Source of the DNA: Eulemur rufifrons
Taxonomy: Eukaryota; Chordata; Mammalia; Primates; Lemuridae
Length of the DNA stretch: 64,000 nucleotides
NCBI RefSeq assembly: GCF_041146395.1
Contig: NC_090990.1
Location: forward strand, 45,270,001 to 45,334,000
Reading direction: 5' to 3'
The translations under genes were made by a program, and so were the position numbers. Position 1 is the stretch's first letter, and each line of letters starts with the position of its first letter. The notes under the pieces are model-generated. The model was not told the origin of the DNA and did no database searches. It saw nothing but the letters and a program-made list of their open reading frames with translations. This document shows positions 23,030-34,829 of this stretch, piece after piece.

Positions 23030-24100
23030 TGTGTTAGTTGTTTACATCACTTGGCACTTTATCATCCAAGCTAGAGACCTGGGAATGATCCTTAAATCAT
23101 TTCTCTGATCCACCAGCCATAGCCAGCCACCAAGTCCCACCAAGTTTGACATCCAACTTTCCAAATAAATCTGTCATTTCCACTCTATGTTTAAACAATG
23201 TTTAGAATATCTCTGGGTTAGGCTTTCCTCATCTCTTGTGTGGATATCAGCATAGGTCTTCCCATGTAGAGTTTCATATCTCCTCTGGTCCATTTTCCAC
23301 ATAGCTGCTAGGCTGGCTTATCTAAAATTCAAACCACATTACTTTCCTGATGGCTGTGCTGGACCTTTTACGTTTGCCCCACCAGACCTGCTCTCTAACT
23401 TTCTCCACTGTCACTGGAGGCTGAGAGAGAGGTAAACTCTTTATTTCTACTGGCCTGTCCTTGCCAGGCCATGGGTGGTCAGTCTTCACAGTTTCCTCCT
23501 GAAGGCCACAGTGCCTGTTGAGTTGCCTTCTTCTTCATCTACAGCTTCAGCTGGAACTCTCTCCAGGTTCCGCTAAGTCCTTCCTCCCTGTGTCCTTTAA
23601 AGCTCAGGGAGGTTTTGTCACACCTCTGTTGCTAACCGGCATTGCTTTACCGAGCTATTCTAGTCTCCTTTTAACCCATTCCTTTGTAAACAGTCCCTTC
23701 ATTATACTCTCCTCAATTACATTTTTGTAGGTGCCATCTGTTTCATCCTGAGGTCCCAACTGATACAGTCCCCCATTGCCAACAGGATGAAAATTGCAAA
23801 TTCATTACATGGTAAACAAGGCTCTTTAAAATCTAGTCCTTGCCAACTCCTCCACTCTCCTGGCCCCTGCCCTCATTAGCTCACATCACATATTTAGGCT
23901 CCCTAGACACCATAGTGTGTGTAAGTATACCTCTCTATCTCCGCCCTGCCCTTTGCATGAAATGCCCTTTAGGCCACTGCTCTCATCTTCATACTCTCTC
24001 TGGCTCTTAATTATTTTTCTTAATTAAAGATGCAAGTCTAGCACCAATTTCTCCAGAAAGTCTTCCCTGAGACTCTGGTGTCCCCATCTCCAGCTATGGT
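23030..24100 (+). mobile_element. L2 LINE, sense, split by a ~425-bp insertion
   Basis: Left part (23030-23364) holds gacctgggaatgatcctta, ccaagtcccaccaagtttg and ccattttccacatagctgct. Right part (23790-24100) holds tcaccaatttctccagaa type text, ggctctttaaaatctagtcc, ctggcccctgccctcatt and cagaaagtcttccctgagac. Both follow the L2 consensus order. The piece between (23365-23790) is not L2 and ends in a catctgtttcatcctgaggt-ctgatacag type border, so it is probably an old LTR or other mobile fragment. Confidence 0.7.
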
Positions 24101-24189
24101 GAAAAGTTTTATAGACTCACAATGAGCATTACATAGAAAAGGCTCTGGGCAGTTGCCTGGTAAGATTTTTGACCCCCTAAATTAATTTT

Positions 24190-24240
24190 TGGGTTCTTCT
24201 TTCTTCCTTCTTTCCTTCCTTCCTCCCTCCCTTTTTTTCT
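24190..24240. repeat. CT-rich simple repeat
   Basis: (CTTC/CCTT)n with a T7 end; purely pyrimidine over most of its length. Confidence 0.85.
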
Positions 24241-24244
24241 TTGT

Positions 24245-24435
24245 TAAACAGTCTACTGATTATCTTATTTAATCCTAACAACAATTTTGTAAGTTAAGTC
24301 TTATTATTATGCTCATTTTTAAACTGAAGAAAGTGAAACTGAAGGAACTTGAATGTCCTATTTAATGGCAAACAGCTAGCAAGTGAAGGAGCCAAGATTT
24401 CACTGCAGTTTCGCTCCAGAGTCTGTATCCTTAAT
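24245..24435 (-). mobile_element. MIR SINE
   Basis: Antisense MIR: cttatttaatcctaacaac, ttattattatgctcattttt, ggcaaacagctagcaagtg and caagatttcactgcagt. Confidence 0.75.
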
Positions 24436-25244
24436 GAGAATATTAAAGGCAGGATTTGGTTATGTCTGGGTGTTACTTATATTTACAGCATATGTGTGAA
24501 TAATCCTTGCATATAAAAAGTAAGAAATATATAAGGTTTTATCAAAGGTAAAAAGCCTGCCAGCCAATATGTTTTAATTTAATAGATTAAGTTAAATGTA
24601 GCATTCTGCTTCCAAGCCAGGGTTAAATTTAGGAACCACTGGTGTGGTATTTAAGATACCATAAGTTGATAATATTTGCTTAATTGTTCAATTTTTAAGA
24701 TGGCAATTTTTCACACACAATTTATGAGCAAAAGAAATATTAAGATCCCCAAAATAAGTATTAGAGACAAACAGAAATGGCAACTACATATTTTCCAACA
24801 AAACTCAAAATATTTTATACAGTGTTGTCCTAGCCAGGAAGTTTCAGTTATCCATGGAGAGAAAGGCAAATTCAGAGGTAGGAAAATGCAACTATTCTGA
24901 GACCCTTGTAGGACAAAGAGCTTCAATATTGTGAAGATTATCATTATCAACTAAGAAATTAAGTTCTGATAAAATGTGCAATGGGTAATAAGGAAGGAAG
25001 GGTGACCTACTCAGCAAGTCAGATTAGTGGTTCAAATCCCTAATACATTGATAGATGTTATGGCCACACATTATGATTTACTAATATTTTAAGTGCCAAG
25101 TAAGAAGAACAGTACAAAAGTGTTTGTGTAAGCTGAAATGCAAAATGCAATTGTAAGGTGGGACTGTCTTTACTCATTAGGATAATATGCAGTTAAAAGT
25201 CTATACCAAAGCTATTTTATCACTCATGTACCCACTCACACATG
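24436..25244. other. Single-copy DNA, nothing assigned
   Basis: Open stretches at 24676-24950 on both strands lack codon bias, splice context or similarity. Confidence 0.5.
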
Positions 25245-25425
25245 AAATCTTCAGTGGCTCTTGAGCAAGGTATACACCAGGACCAGTAAAGAAACTTAAA
25301 AAAAAAAAAAAAAAGCACACAAATCTGTAGTTCAAACCAGAAGATTCTGATTCAGTAGTTCTGAATGGGTACTAGATTCTCTACACTGGAAAATCTCCCT
25401 AGATGAATCTGATATCCACTGATAG
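25245..25425 (+). mobile_element. MER5-type hAT-Charlie element
   Basis: accagaagattctgattcag and tagttctgaatggg match the centre of MER5A, followed by ctccctagatgaatctgat. An A17 run (25299-25315) interrupts it, replacing the usual cctggg part. Confidence 0.6.
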
Positions 25426-25429
25426 ATTA

Positions 25430-25790
25430 TATAGGATGGGCTATGCTATGCTACAGTAACAAAATTAAGCCCACCAAAATCTCAATGGTTAACACAATAT
25501 ATTTATTTTTTGCTCATGCCACATGAAAAGCGTGGGTTAGCAGGGAAACTAACCATCCTGCTCATGCAGGGATTTTGCATCTGATTATGTCCTGCTATGA
25601 TCATAATGGCATAACAGCAGGAGGAAGGGGCTAGGACAAATGGCTTCTGCCTGGAAGTACCACTTCTTACATTCCATTGGCCAAAGCAAGTCACATGACC
25701 ACATTTAAGTTAGTTCAAAGTGGTAGGGAATTGTTAATTCCACCATCTGCCTGGAAATGAGGGAGACCTGGAAATATTTGTGAAAAACAC
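25430..25790 (-). mobile_element. MLT1-type MaLR LTR (antisense)
   Basis: Antisense MLT1 order: gctatgctacagtaacaaa, ctcaatggttaacacaatat, atttattttttgctcatgcc, ctggaagtaccacttcttac, ttccattggccaaagcaagt. Same family as 11340-11700. Non-coding. Confidence 0.6.
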
Positions 25791-25829
25791 TAATGCCTGC
25801 CAAAATCTCTGATTAAGAACCATGAGTTC

Positions 25830-25950
25830 AGTCTCTTTAGTTTACAAGGAAAGAAAGAAATCACAGAGAATTTAAGTGAATTTCCAAAATCACACAGCTA
25901 ATTAGTAGACCTCAAATTAGCATAATGGTTTCCTGACAGTACAACAAGTT
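25830..25950 (-). mobile_element. MIR SINE fragment
   Basis: Short antisense MIR: a diverged acagagaatttaagtgaatt, then aaaatcacacagctaatta. Confidence 0.45.
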
Positions 25951-26029
25951 TCTTGAAGTATTCCAACTAATTTAACCTACTTATCCTTCCACACAGTCTT
26001 CTCTTCTTTTTACCCATTTGTCAGAAATT

Positions 26030-26480
26030 TTTAAAATCAGAAAAATTTCGTCCCTTAACAATAATTTAGAGTTTGTGATTTATTTGATGGCAGCTTTAAA
26101 TAAGATGTTTTTAACCCCACTTAGAAACAGTCCACTTTCATGATTTATTACAACTTTCTTTCCCTGGTTAATTAAACTCATTTCTTAGGAAATGACTCAT
26201 GGCTAATCACGCTAAGAATAAAATTAGTCATATTGCCCTCTTTGTTATAAAATGAGTGTAAATAATTTTTAAAGGCCATTTTTCTAAAATCAAAAAAGCA
26301 TGTAGTAATCCCCAATTTAGCAACATTATGTAAAATAGCAGACTCGGGGAGTAGTAAATCCAGATGCTGTCCTATTATTACTTGAAACAAGGCAGAAATT
26401 TATTTTCCTTTGTTATTAAACCAAGCTCTATCAATAGAATTTCTTTGTGCAAACACTTTATTTTGGAGAGTTAAAGTACC
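26030..26480. other. Candidate conserved non-coding element
   Basis: Repeat-free AT-rich block with an AP-1 type TGACTCA near 26193, TTAATTAAAC at 26168, and several ATTA/TAAT cores. No open reading frame of note. Conservation is inferred from texture only. Confidence 0.35.
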
Positions 26481-26904
26481 ATTAAAAAAATCCTAGACTA
26501 AAACCTGTTGTATGGTTTCTTTGCCCACTGGAGGGATATAAAACCATTACATTCAAGTATCATAATAGCTAGCATATGCTATTTCTTAGAAATGACACCA
26601 CCATCTGGATTAAGGTCTACTGATGATTTCATATAATACTCCAGCTTTCTTCGGGTAGAGAGAGGCCAAACTGTTCTGACTTTAACTACCCTGTTGTACT
26701 AATGAAAAATAACAAAAGGTTACACTTATGTTTGACCTACTTGCTGAAGATCACATACTGCTTTATTAATGAATTATATAATTATTATAGTAGCTGGGAA
26801 TGCAGAAGGTGAGCCAGATGCTTGTTTTAGGAATGTGAGTTGGGGTCCAAATCCATCGTCCAATATTATCCATTTCTAACTGAGCAGATCATGAGATTTT
26901 CCTG

Positions 26905-27115
26905 GTTCCTAGAAGCACTGTTCCATAGTGGAAAGCCCACTTGCCTTGTGTTCAAATCTTGGCTCTCCTCTTTGCTAATTGTGGAAACTTGGGCATGTTA
27001 CCGAATCTCTCTGAGTCTCAATTTCCTTAACTACAAAATGAGAATAATCCTATGTATTGTGAGATTGTTAAGAAACTTAAGGATTAGAACTGTAAAATCT
27101 CTAGTAAAGTACCTC
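26905..27115 (+). mobile_element. MIR SINE
   Basis: Sense MIR: ccatagtggaaagcccactt, tgttcaaatcttggctctc, acttgggcatgttaccgaat, ctacaaaatgagaataatcc. Confidence 0.8.
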
Positions 27116-27541
27116 ATTCTTACTATTAATTTTTCCTCTCTCTAGCCATCTTTATTTCCTTTATCCTGGGCAAAGAGAAGCAAAAAAAAAAAAAGAGATT
27201 AAAAGCAAGGATGGGCTCAGCATATGGAAGAAGTCAAATTGAAAACATGATAAGCAAAGGCCATATTACACGTTATGTATCTATTCTTAGAATAGCTTTC
27301 TAATGTGGCGGAATTGCCAGACAATAAAAATATACTCTTGTGTAAAACATGATAGAACTATTGGCTCATTTTCATGTAAGCCGCCCTCATGACTGGCTAT
27401 CTTTAAAGGTCGTTTGATGAACTCTCACTGATAAAACCGTCTAATTTCTTTGGCTCACTGGAGTCATTAAATATATGAGTGAGTGAGGGTGGGGAGTTGT
27501 GGTAGAAAATGCAGGAGAGTGGAGGAAGGGGACCCTCTCAC

Positions 27542-27805
27542 CTGACTGCTTCCTCTCTGGCCCCTTAGCTATTGTCATGCACACAGCAAACCCTCTGGGC
27601 CAATCCATCTGACTGGCTGTGCAGGGAATGGGGCAGCCTGGATAATTGATGGGCTCAATCTGACCAGGCACAGGTGGCACAGAGACGGCATACAGCAGCT
27701 TCTCGGGTTTGCCAGTGCCATCTGTTGCCATAAAAACATCTGTCGTCAAGGTCACCCTGTCACCCTCTGTTAAAGTTACAGGTTTGGTGAGTAGGATAAT
27801 GTCAC
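27542..27805 (-). pseudogene. Decayed exon resembling a FRAS1/FREM CSPG repeat
   Basis: On the minus strand a pyrimidine-rich ttcttcttag acceptor precedes 27805 and a CAG/GTGAGA donor follows 27542, bounding 264 nt. Translated, the exon begins in a split codon and gives DIILLTKPVTLTEGDRV, then LTTDVFMATDG, KPEKLLYAVSVPP and INYPG, the layout of a CSPG (NG2-like) repeat in FRAS1, FREM1, FREM2 and FREM3, extracellular proteins of the epithelial basement membrane. After QMD (about 27600) similarity jumps to another frame, where VCCVHDNS continues the repeat and is followed at once by a TAA (27565-27567). A net loss of about 4 nt would explain both the shift and the length. So the splice sites and first two thirds survive but the frame is broken. 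Seen: exon signals and the two-frame match. Inferred: family and loss of function. Which FREM member is unknown. Confidence 0.6.
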
Positions 27806-28209
27806 CTAAGAAGAAGGGGTATGTATGTTGGGGGCTGGGAAGGAAGAGAAAAAAGACCAAGATACACAAAGACAATAGGAAATCTTTCTTTTTTAAAAAT
27901 TATGAGATGGATAATAAGAAGAATTACTAAGAAAAATGAGAAAAAGCACAATAATTTTAAAGGAGAACTTCCTTGTAAAAGGTTTGCCAAAAGATTATTG
28001 TGATTGTTCTCTCTAGCTAAAACATTAGCTCATTTTATAGAGTAAGAACATTTTAACCAGAGGCGTGACACACATTTGTAAAAGAAATATGATATGCAAT
28101 TATACTAGGATTTGCTTATAAAGACAAGCACTTCCCTCTCTGCTTGCTAACTTTTAAAACCTATTTTTGATACAATCCCTTTGTATAAGTACATTTGATC
28201 AAGCGTCTC

Positions 28210-28260
28210 TGTGTGTGTGCGCGTGTGCACGTGCGCGTGTGCACGTGCACGTGCGTGCGT
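28210..28260. repeat. 51-nt alternating pyrimidine-purine tract (Z-DNA type)
   Basis: Strict alternation from 28210 to 28260, made of TG, CG and CA steps with nine or more CpG. Contains self-complementary words such as gtgcacgtgcac. Pure GT microsatellites do not keep this many CpG. Confidence 0.9.
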
Positions 28261-28279
28261 TCACAGCATGTCCTGGGAG

Positions 28280-28660
28280 GGAGCAGCATGGAAGGGGGCG
28301 TTGCATTTATCAAAGTATTTAACTGGCATTTGAGCTTTGCTCTGCTGCCAGAGAGAATGACCCATTTGTTAATAAAGAACAATTAAGTTAATAGACTCAA
28401 ATGATCTGATGGACAAAGTACTGTAATGAAGCAAATGCAATATTGGATTTTTAAGCAGTATTACATGTGGCCAGACTTCCAGCAGCAATGGTTCATCTTT
28501 CTCCGTCTATGTTTGTTGCTGACGCATTTTAAAGCAATTTCACCCAGTGGCAAAGAAACATCATTCCCATCTGTTTAGGAAGAACGGCTTTACTTATTGG
28601 ACCAATATTGCTGGCACCATGGGCTTTCAGGGACTTAATGATTATCATTGAAGGGTGAGA
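28280..28660. other. Candidate conserved non-coding element
   Basis: Repeat-free block with words such as aataaagaacaattaag, atttgcattgc-like octamer relatives (gcaaatgcaat, 28432) and accaatattgctgg. Directly right of the Z-DNA tract. Conservation is inferred. Confidence 0.35.
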
Positions 28661-29705
28661 TGAGAAGGGGGAGATAATCTGCTATATTTTATAAAACACA
28701 CTCACATCTGCCCTATCAAACATAAAGGGTATAGATGAGGACAATATGGTTTCCTAGCACAAGGGAGTGTCAGGGAAGGAGTAGACAAAAAAGCAGATGA
28801 AAACTCTTCGTTTGCCTGTAGCCTGGTTACCAAACACCTTGCAGTAATTAAATTAAAGAGGAAAGGAAAGGAAGAAAATGTTTATGGACACCTGCAGTTT
28901 TAGTGATGTTGAATGTGTGGAGTATATATAAAATCCAGTTTGTTCCTTGATTCAGTTGTTTAATGTTTTGGCAGCAGAAATAGGATGACTGTTTGGCAGC
29001 AATTAAGGGTAGTTCTACCTCCACTTTGTCCTCTAGTTTTAGCTGCCAGGAGGATCACCTCTTCCTGATCCTCTTTTCCTATTCTGATAATATGGATTAT
29101 GTAAGAATAGATCAAAAATTGAATTCAAGCAAAGGGGTCATAAATATTGATTTCTATACTCTGGATTTCAAAATTATTTAGCAACATATGCTTGCATCTA
29201 TATTCCAAATGAAACTAAGGATTATTTAAATCATTTGACTTCCTATACCAAAATGAACTTTCCTTATAAGTTGGCTTAAGTATTTTTGATGCCAAAGCAC
29301 TTTAATATTATCCCATTAATTTCAAGGTGATTCTTTCCTAAATTATGATGCAGTTGATAAACAACTGGATGTGGACTGCTAACTGGCTACGTGGTCCTAG
29401 GAAAGTTATTGCACAGCTCTTGGAAATTCTGCTACAAATTCCTCATCCAAACCTGGATTCCTTAAGTGAATAGATTTGCATACGTGTTTTCCTCCTTCTA
29501 GTTCTTAAAGACAAGTCACTTTCCCAGCTTTTCAATTTGATCCCAATATCTTAGCTCACTCTTGTCCTGCCAGCTTTTTGCCCTAATTAAGTACCCTAAG
29601 TTTGATAGTTGTCTCTTATCCCTCCAGAACTGTCAAGTTTAGCAATTCACTTCCTAGAACTTCATACCTTGTTAATGTAGCATGTCAGGGAAACAATTGA
29701 GCATC
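28661..29705. other. Single-copy DNA, nothing assigned
   Basis: No repeat family or coding signal recognised. Confidence 0.5.
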
Positions 29706-29709
29706 TTGT

Positions 29710-29915
29710 TTTGGGGCATAGGCTTCAAAGTCATTCTGAGCAGTCAGCCACTTACTAGCCAAGTGACCTTAGGGAAGTTTCTTAACCTTTCCAACCCTTG
29801 GATTGCTCATCTGTAAAATGGTAATTAGTGTATAGAAATCTTAAGGATTAGATGCCCGGCATTATGCCTGCCATATTGCAAGTGACAAATCATAATAAGT
29901 ATTGGTATTATCAAT
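29710..29915 (+). mobile_element. MIR SINE
   Basis: Sense MIR, well kept: gccacttactagccaagtga, ccttagggaagtttcttaac, tgctcatctgtaaaatggta, and gcccggcattatgcctgcc. Confidence 0.9.
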
Positions 29916-31180
29916 TGTTAGCTTAAACAGTTCTTCAAAAGTAAATGTCATTGTTTCTTATATATAAATATTTCCAACTTCTGGCCTACCCTCAGGAACC
30001 TCATCTCATGTGGTTCCTTCCCAAGCATGAGAGTCAGGCTAAGCTTGTTTCCCTAATACATTGTGGTTGATTTAAATAACTCTTTCCTAACTCTAAGCCT
30101 GGAAAATGGGAGGGAGGTCTCTATGGGTGGTTCTCAGCCTATGCTCTAAAGTGCCCAAAGACCTTCATAAAAGGAACATGCTTTGTTGTGAAAGGGCAAG
30201 ACTACAAAACAGCAACGCTTTTCCCAACCAGAGCTGCCTTCTCCTAACTGCTTGGCTTCTTTGTAATAAATAGACCACTTGAAATACTGCCCTGTAGATA
30301 ACACATTTGAAACCTGGGTTTGATGGTTCCCAAGATTCCATTCAGCATTAATATTCTGACTTCTAAACTATGACTAAATATATTCATAAGTGAAGCAATA
30401 GAATTAAAACATTATAATTTATTATTTTCCTTGATGATTCAAGGAGTTCATTCTGAACACAGGAGTTCTGAAGTGCTATGAAGAGAGAACTACACAGCTA
30501 CACTGGGCTCTCTTTTTTCCCTATAGCAAACAACCTTGGACTGCATATGTCTTTGAATGTTCATGTTAGTAAGATGTCTCCTTTTCTTTTTCCAACTTCC
30601 TTCACTCTTTTAATTTGCTGATTCTAGTGTGCTGTCAAATAAGACACTAAATAATAAAACTTGTGAGTTGTATGTGAAAATTGAGCAATAAAGCTATGAG
30701 TGAGGACATCAAGATCTATCCTTAGTAAGACGCCTGCATGGATTTTGTCAATTGGCTGGTCAGTGGTTTTACTTAAGGGGCTCACTTTCCAGATTTGGGC
30801 TTTGTTCTCTATAGGGAAGATGAGCTGATAATTGTTAAAAACCAGTTGAGGGTGGAGGAGCTCCAAATTTGTCATTTCTACGGTGTCAGTAATCTTACCA
30901 GAGCTGATTTCAAGCTATTGTTGCGATGTCACTGAACACAGACTTTGTCAAACACAGGATTAGGAAGAGATGCACACTGGCCTGCTCTAACACACTACTG
31001 TATTGGAGACACCATCTTAGGGAGACACTGTCAAGTAAGAGACTTGTGTAAAGTGACCTGATACTCTGCTAACATTAGCATTCACCTGAATACTTAGAAC
31101 TATTAGAAATGTGAGACTTCAGAAAGACTGGGCCCACTGTAGGATCTTAACTGCTGGTTATTTCTTCTATAGAGATTGGC
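29916..31180. other. Single-copy DNA, nothing assigned
   Basis: Includes an 83-codon minus-strand open stretch (30624-30875) with no similarity I can name and no good acceptor. Confidence 0.5.
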
Positions 31181-31184
31181 TTCT

Positions 31185-31430
31185 TTTTTAATTTAACATT
31201 TATTGATAGCTTATATGTCCTAGACACTGTGCTAAACACTCATTGTGATTCAGCTCATTCAATTCCTGTAATAAGCCTCTGAAATAGGGACTGGGATGAA
31301 CTGCATTTTAAAAGTGAAGAAACTGAGGCTTAGAATGATTAAGTACCTTATTTAATGGATAGAGGATAGAACAGGAATATGAATCCAGAAAGTCTGGCTC
31401 AAAACCCCACATTTTTAACTACTGTGAACC
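31185..31430 (-). mobile_element. MIR SINE
   Basis: Antisense MIR: aacatttattgatagcttat, tagacactgtgctaaacac, agtgaagaaactgaggctta, ccagaaagtctggctc. Confidence 0.85.
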
Positions 31431-32642
31431 AACTTTGTAAATAACATAGCACTTTTGGCTTGTGACTATTTTCTAATAAATAAATGTGTATACCTAACTG
31501 ATGATTATTCATCTATTATTAGACATGGCTTTAGCATGTAACTTGTAAATGATCTTGTTAGTATAGTCCATGAAAAAAGCTACATGCAAATTTGTTTTCA
31601 TCAAAGAACAAAAGAGATATGTAAAAATATCAAAACATTATGCATTGTATTTTGATCTTTCAACTGTCTTTCTTTCCATACTTCCTCTTCAATTTTTCAT
31701 TGAATTTGAAATCTTGATTATTATGCAAGTTATATAATACACCCAGCCTACATCAATGGCTGTGAAAAATAAAAATGAAAACAAAAGAGCAAATGAAAGT
31801 CTGATTATTTCCATCAATGTCCATTAATTCAAAAGTACCATAATAGAATATTGGTTTTCAAATAATATGCCAGTGACCATCACACAGCCACATAATTTAA
31901 GCAACCATAAATGCAATGTTACATTATAGAGAACTTCTAATTTAATTGAGTTTCAAGTAGGCCAAAGTCAGTCATTTATACCTCTCTGAATAGCTTATAC
32001 TTACAATTACTTCCCAGAAAATAAAGACAAAATATAACATTCAGAAGGATGGTCACTCTTTTCTAGAGATAAAAATATTTCTTCCAATGACCTAGTTCAA
32101 TGTGAATGCACTGAAATGAAGAAACAATGAAACTGAATACTATTTTTATAATCAGTAGCTATGAGTAAGTCTAAGTTGATAATTCAATGAATCAATTCCC
32201 TTTAAAAGTGGCCCATCATAGTAAAAGGCGAAAGATTTATTCTATCTGAAGAGAAACCAGAGTATAGTATGTATCTAGTACAATGTACACTATTCTGGTG
32301 ACAGGTACACTGAAAGCTGTGACTTCAACATGATATAATTTATCCATGTAACAAAAAACACTTCCCCCTGAATTTTTTGAAATAGCAAACAAACAAACAA
32401 ACAAAAAACAATTGAATCAGTTTCATGTAGCAATTCAACCTCTCTGATAAGAACAGAATGCCTATATATGTATAAAAGAAAAAAAAACCATAGCCCAGCA
32501 AAATATTTAGCTTTTGTTTGATAAAACTATTCTCCCTGGCAATGATTCTTAATAATCTACTTTTCCCAGACAGCAAGGAAACAAAAACTGAGTGAGATTG
32601 GATCTTATTCTCGTGTACTAAAGCCACTTTCAAATAAAATGA
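31431..32642. other. AT-rich single-copy DNA, nothing assigned
   Basis: A (CAAA)n run lies at 32387-32405. No coding signal. Confidence 0.5.
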
Positions 32643-32658
32643 AGTCTGTGTGTGTGCG

Positions 32659-32689
<31 letters not shown>

Positions 32690-32705
32690 ATGTGTGTGTG
32701 TGTGT
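32643..32705. repeat. (TG)n microsatellite
   Basis: About 63 nt of TG with CG, TT and TA interruptions. The minus-strand open frame here (HTHTHTH) is its shadow. Confidence 0.95.
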
Positions 32706-33179
32706 ACTGGCATCTACCTTTGCCAAAATTGTAGAACTCTAACCACAGAAGCACATGCCATTTAGCAAGGTCTGCAAAAGTTCAGATGGTGAGGGAAAAG
32801 GTATGTTCCTTATCCCAACTCCTCCCAGACCCCATTAAAAACAGGTAACCCTGTAATTTGCTTATGGTAGTCTCAAGCTAATTAGACTTTGACAAGAATG
32901 TAGGCAATGCTCAATTGCAGAAAATTAACATGCACATTTCTCTACAAGTACTTGGGGAAAAGGGAGAAATAAAGCCACATGCAAAATCTTTCCAAAAACT
33001 CAGCCAGACCTCATTCATATCCACATACTTCATGTCACATTAACTCACCCAGCCTGACACCCAGAGCTACACCCTCCAGCTGACTGGCAAGGTTAGGTTT
33101 TAGCTCTTTAATAACTGTCTTATACATATAGACCTATATATCCAGGATCTATGAAGTACACAGATGATTATTTAGGATT
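32706..33179. other. Single-copy DNA, nothing assigned
   Basis: No repeat or coding signal recognised. Confidence 0.5.
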
Positions 33180-33430
33180 AATGGATCATCCAAAGTGCCA
33201 GTTGGCACGTTTTGAGTAAAAAGTGTAACAAATGCAGCTGTTTACTAATAAATAAAGCCTCAGCTGTAAGAGAAATAAATTAGATGCGTTTAATTGGTAG
33301 GCTGCAAACCTCTCCTTTATTACAATGCAGCCTCTTGTTATTTTATGATGTCAGGGTAGATGGCAGACTGACAGAGTGTTTATGAATCACAGTTTGCAGA
33401 TGGCACTCTTAGTTTTCGGCAGCTATGAGC
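33180..33430. other. Candidate conserved non-coding element
   Basis: Repeat-free block with two CAGCTG E-boxes (cagctgtttactaataaata and cctcagctgtaagag), an aaattagatgcgtttaattg stretch and tatttatgaatcac-like text. Looks like an enhancer-type sequence; inference only. Confidence 0.35.
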
Positions 33431-34829
33431 ACAAGTAGCATGAGGCCTCAATAGTGGTTTTTGCCAAAGACGACCCCCTGAGAATTAGCTGTCTTCATTT
33501 CTCTTGTGCCAATCTCTCCCTGGCAGAATCCTACTTCACAAACCCACCTTCAATAAATTGTGTCTGCCTGGCAGGGAGTCAAAGAGCGCTCACACCCGGA
33601 GAATGCCATCATCTCGAGGTGATCTCTTTGTCATTGCTGAGAAGGCCTATGTGATGATTCTCAGAACAGGCTTCCTGCAACTTCTTGGGAGGAAGATGAC
33701 CAAGGATCAGCAGGACAGAAACCCTCCTCTTTGCAACTCACTTGACTCTCTATGCCCACCCTCCCTGCAGCTGACAGGAGTGATTTCCCGTCTCTTGAGC
33801 ACAGCATAAGGTTCTTGCACTTGGGATTCTGAGTTCCCCTAACTAATGACAGCTTTGTCACCATATAGATGGGGATGGAGTGGGGAAGGGTCACTCCAGC
33901 CCATGGAGCTGAGGCTTCACAGCTTCTGCACTCTCTGCATTCCCCTGGTCACTATTAACTTCCATGGCTGGGAATAGCACATAGGAGATACGCAGGCAAA
34001 CACATTTGTTTATTTTTGCCACCAGTCATAAGGGATTTTTATGCTAATGGACTATTTTATTAGAAAAATAGGAGGATCAAGCCTCTTTGCAGAGAACAAA
34101 GTGTCCTCTGAACATGCAATAAGAGAATTATAAGGTTAATGATAGTATCAGCAATAATATTAATATCAGGAGCTACCATTTGAGTACTTGCTATAGGACA
34201 GGCTAAAATCACTTCTCACAGGATTACAGAAGTTATCTTATGATAGTTTAAAGGGTATGAATACCATCCCCTTTCTCTTCTTGGTTCCTTTTCCTACTTC
34301 GCAATGTTTAGTCACCTGAGCCCTGGACATGTGTCCGGGAGGATCCGAAAAAAATACTGAGATCACTGCCACCTCACTTCCTCTTTTCCTACCGTGTCTG
34401 GTGGAAACCTTGGAGGGGATCTGATCTCTCCAGCTGTCTTGTGAAGCTTGGACTAAAATGGCTTTTGGTGATCAAGCTGTGCTAGGTAAAGAAAGCACAG
34501 AAACAAAAATGAGTTTTGTTTGTTTGTTGGTATCAAAAACAGTTCTGAAAACTTTAGGTGGGAAAGGAATCAAACTCAGCTATTTCATTTTAGATGAGAC
34601 CTCCTGCCTCATTATAACACAAAGGATTTATTTCCAATGAGGGAAAAGTCATCTGTGTCATAAAAATATGTGTGCATTCCTCCAGAGATCAAGCACAAGG
34701 CCAAGATATTTGTTTTCACCACTTGGACAGAGTACTAGAGTTTCTAACCAGCACAATAAGACAATGCATGAATGTATACATACAAAAATAATAAATATAT
34801 GAAATTGAAGGATCCAGATTGGACGGGAA
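33431..34829. other. Single-copy DNA, possible MIR trace
   Basis: 34140-34250 has a weak antisense MIR pattern (ggagctaccatttgagtact). Otherwise nothing is recognised. Confidence 0.4.

Noticed and set aside
30624..30875. 83-codon minus-strand frame considered as a second FREM-type exon
   Set aside because: No CSPG pattern, and no convincing acceptor at its start.
32340..32726. 128-codon minus-strand frame starting with His-Thr repeats
   Set aside because: Shadow of the TG microsatellite.
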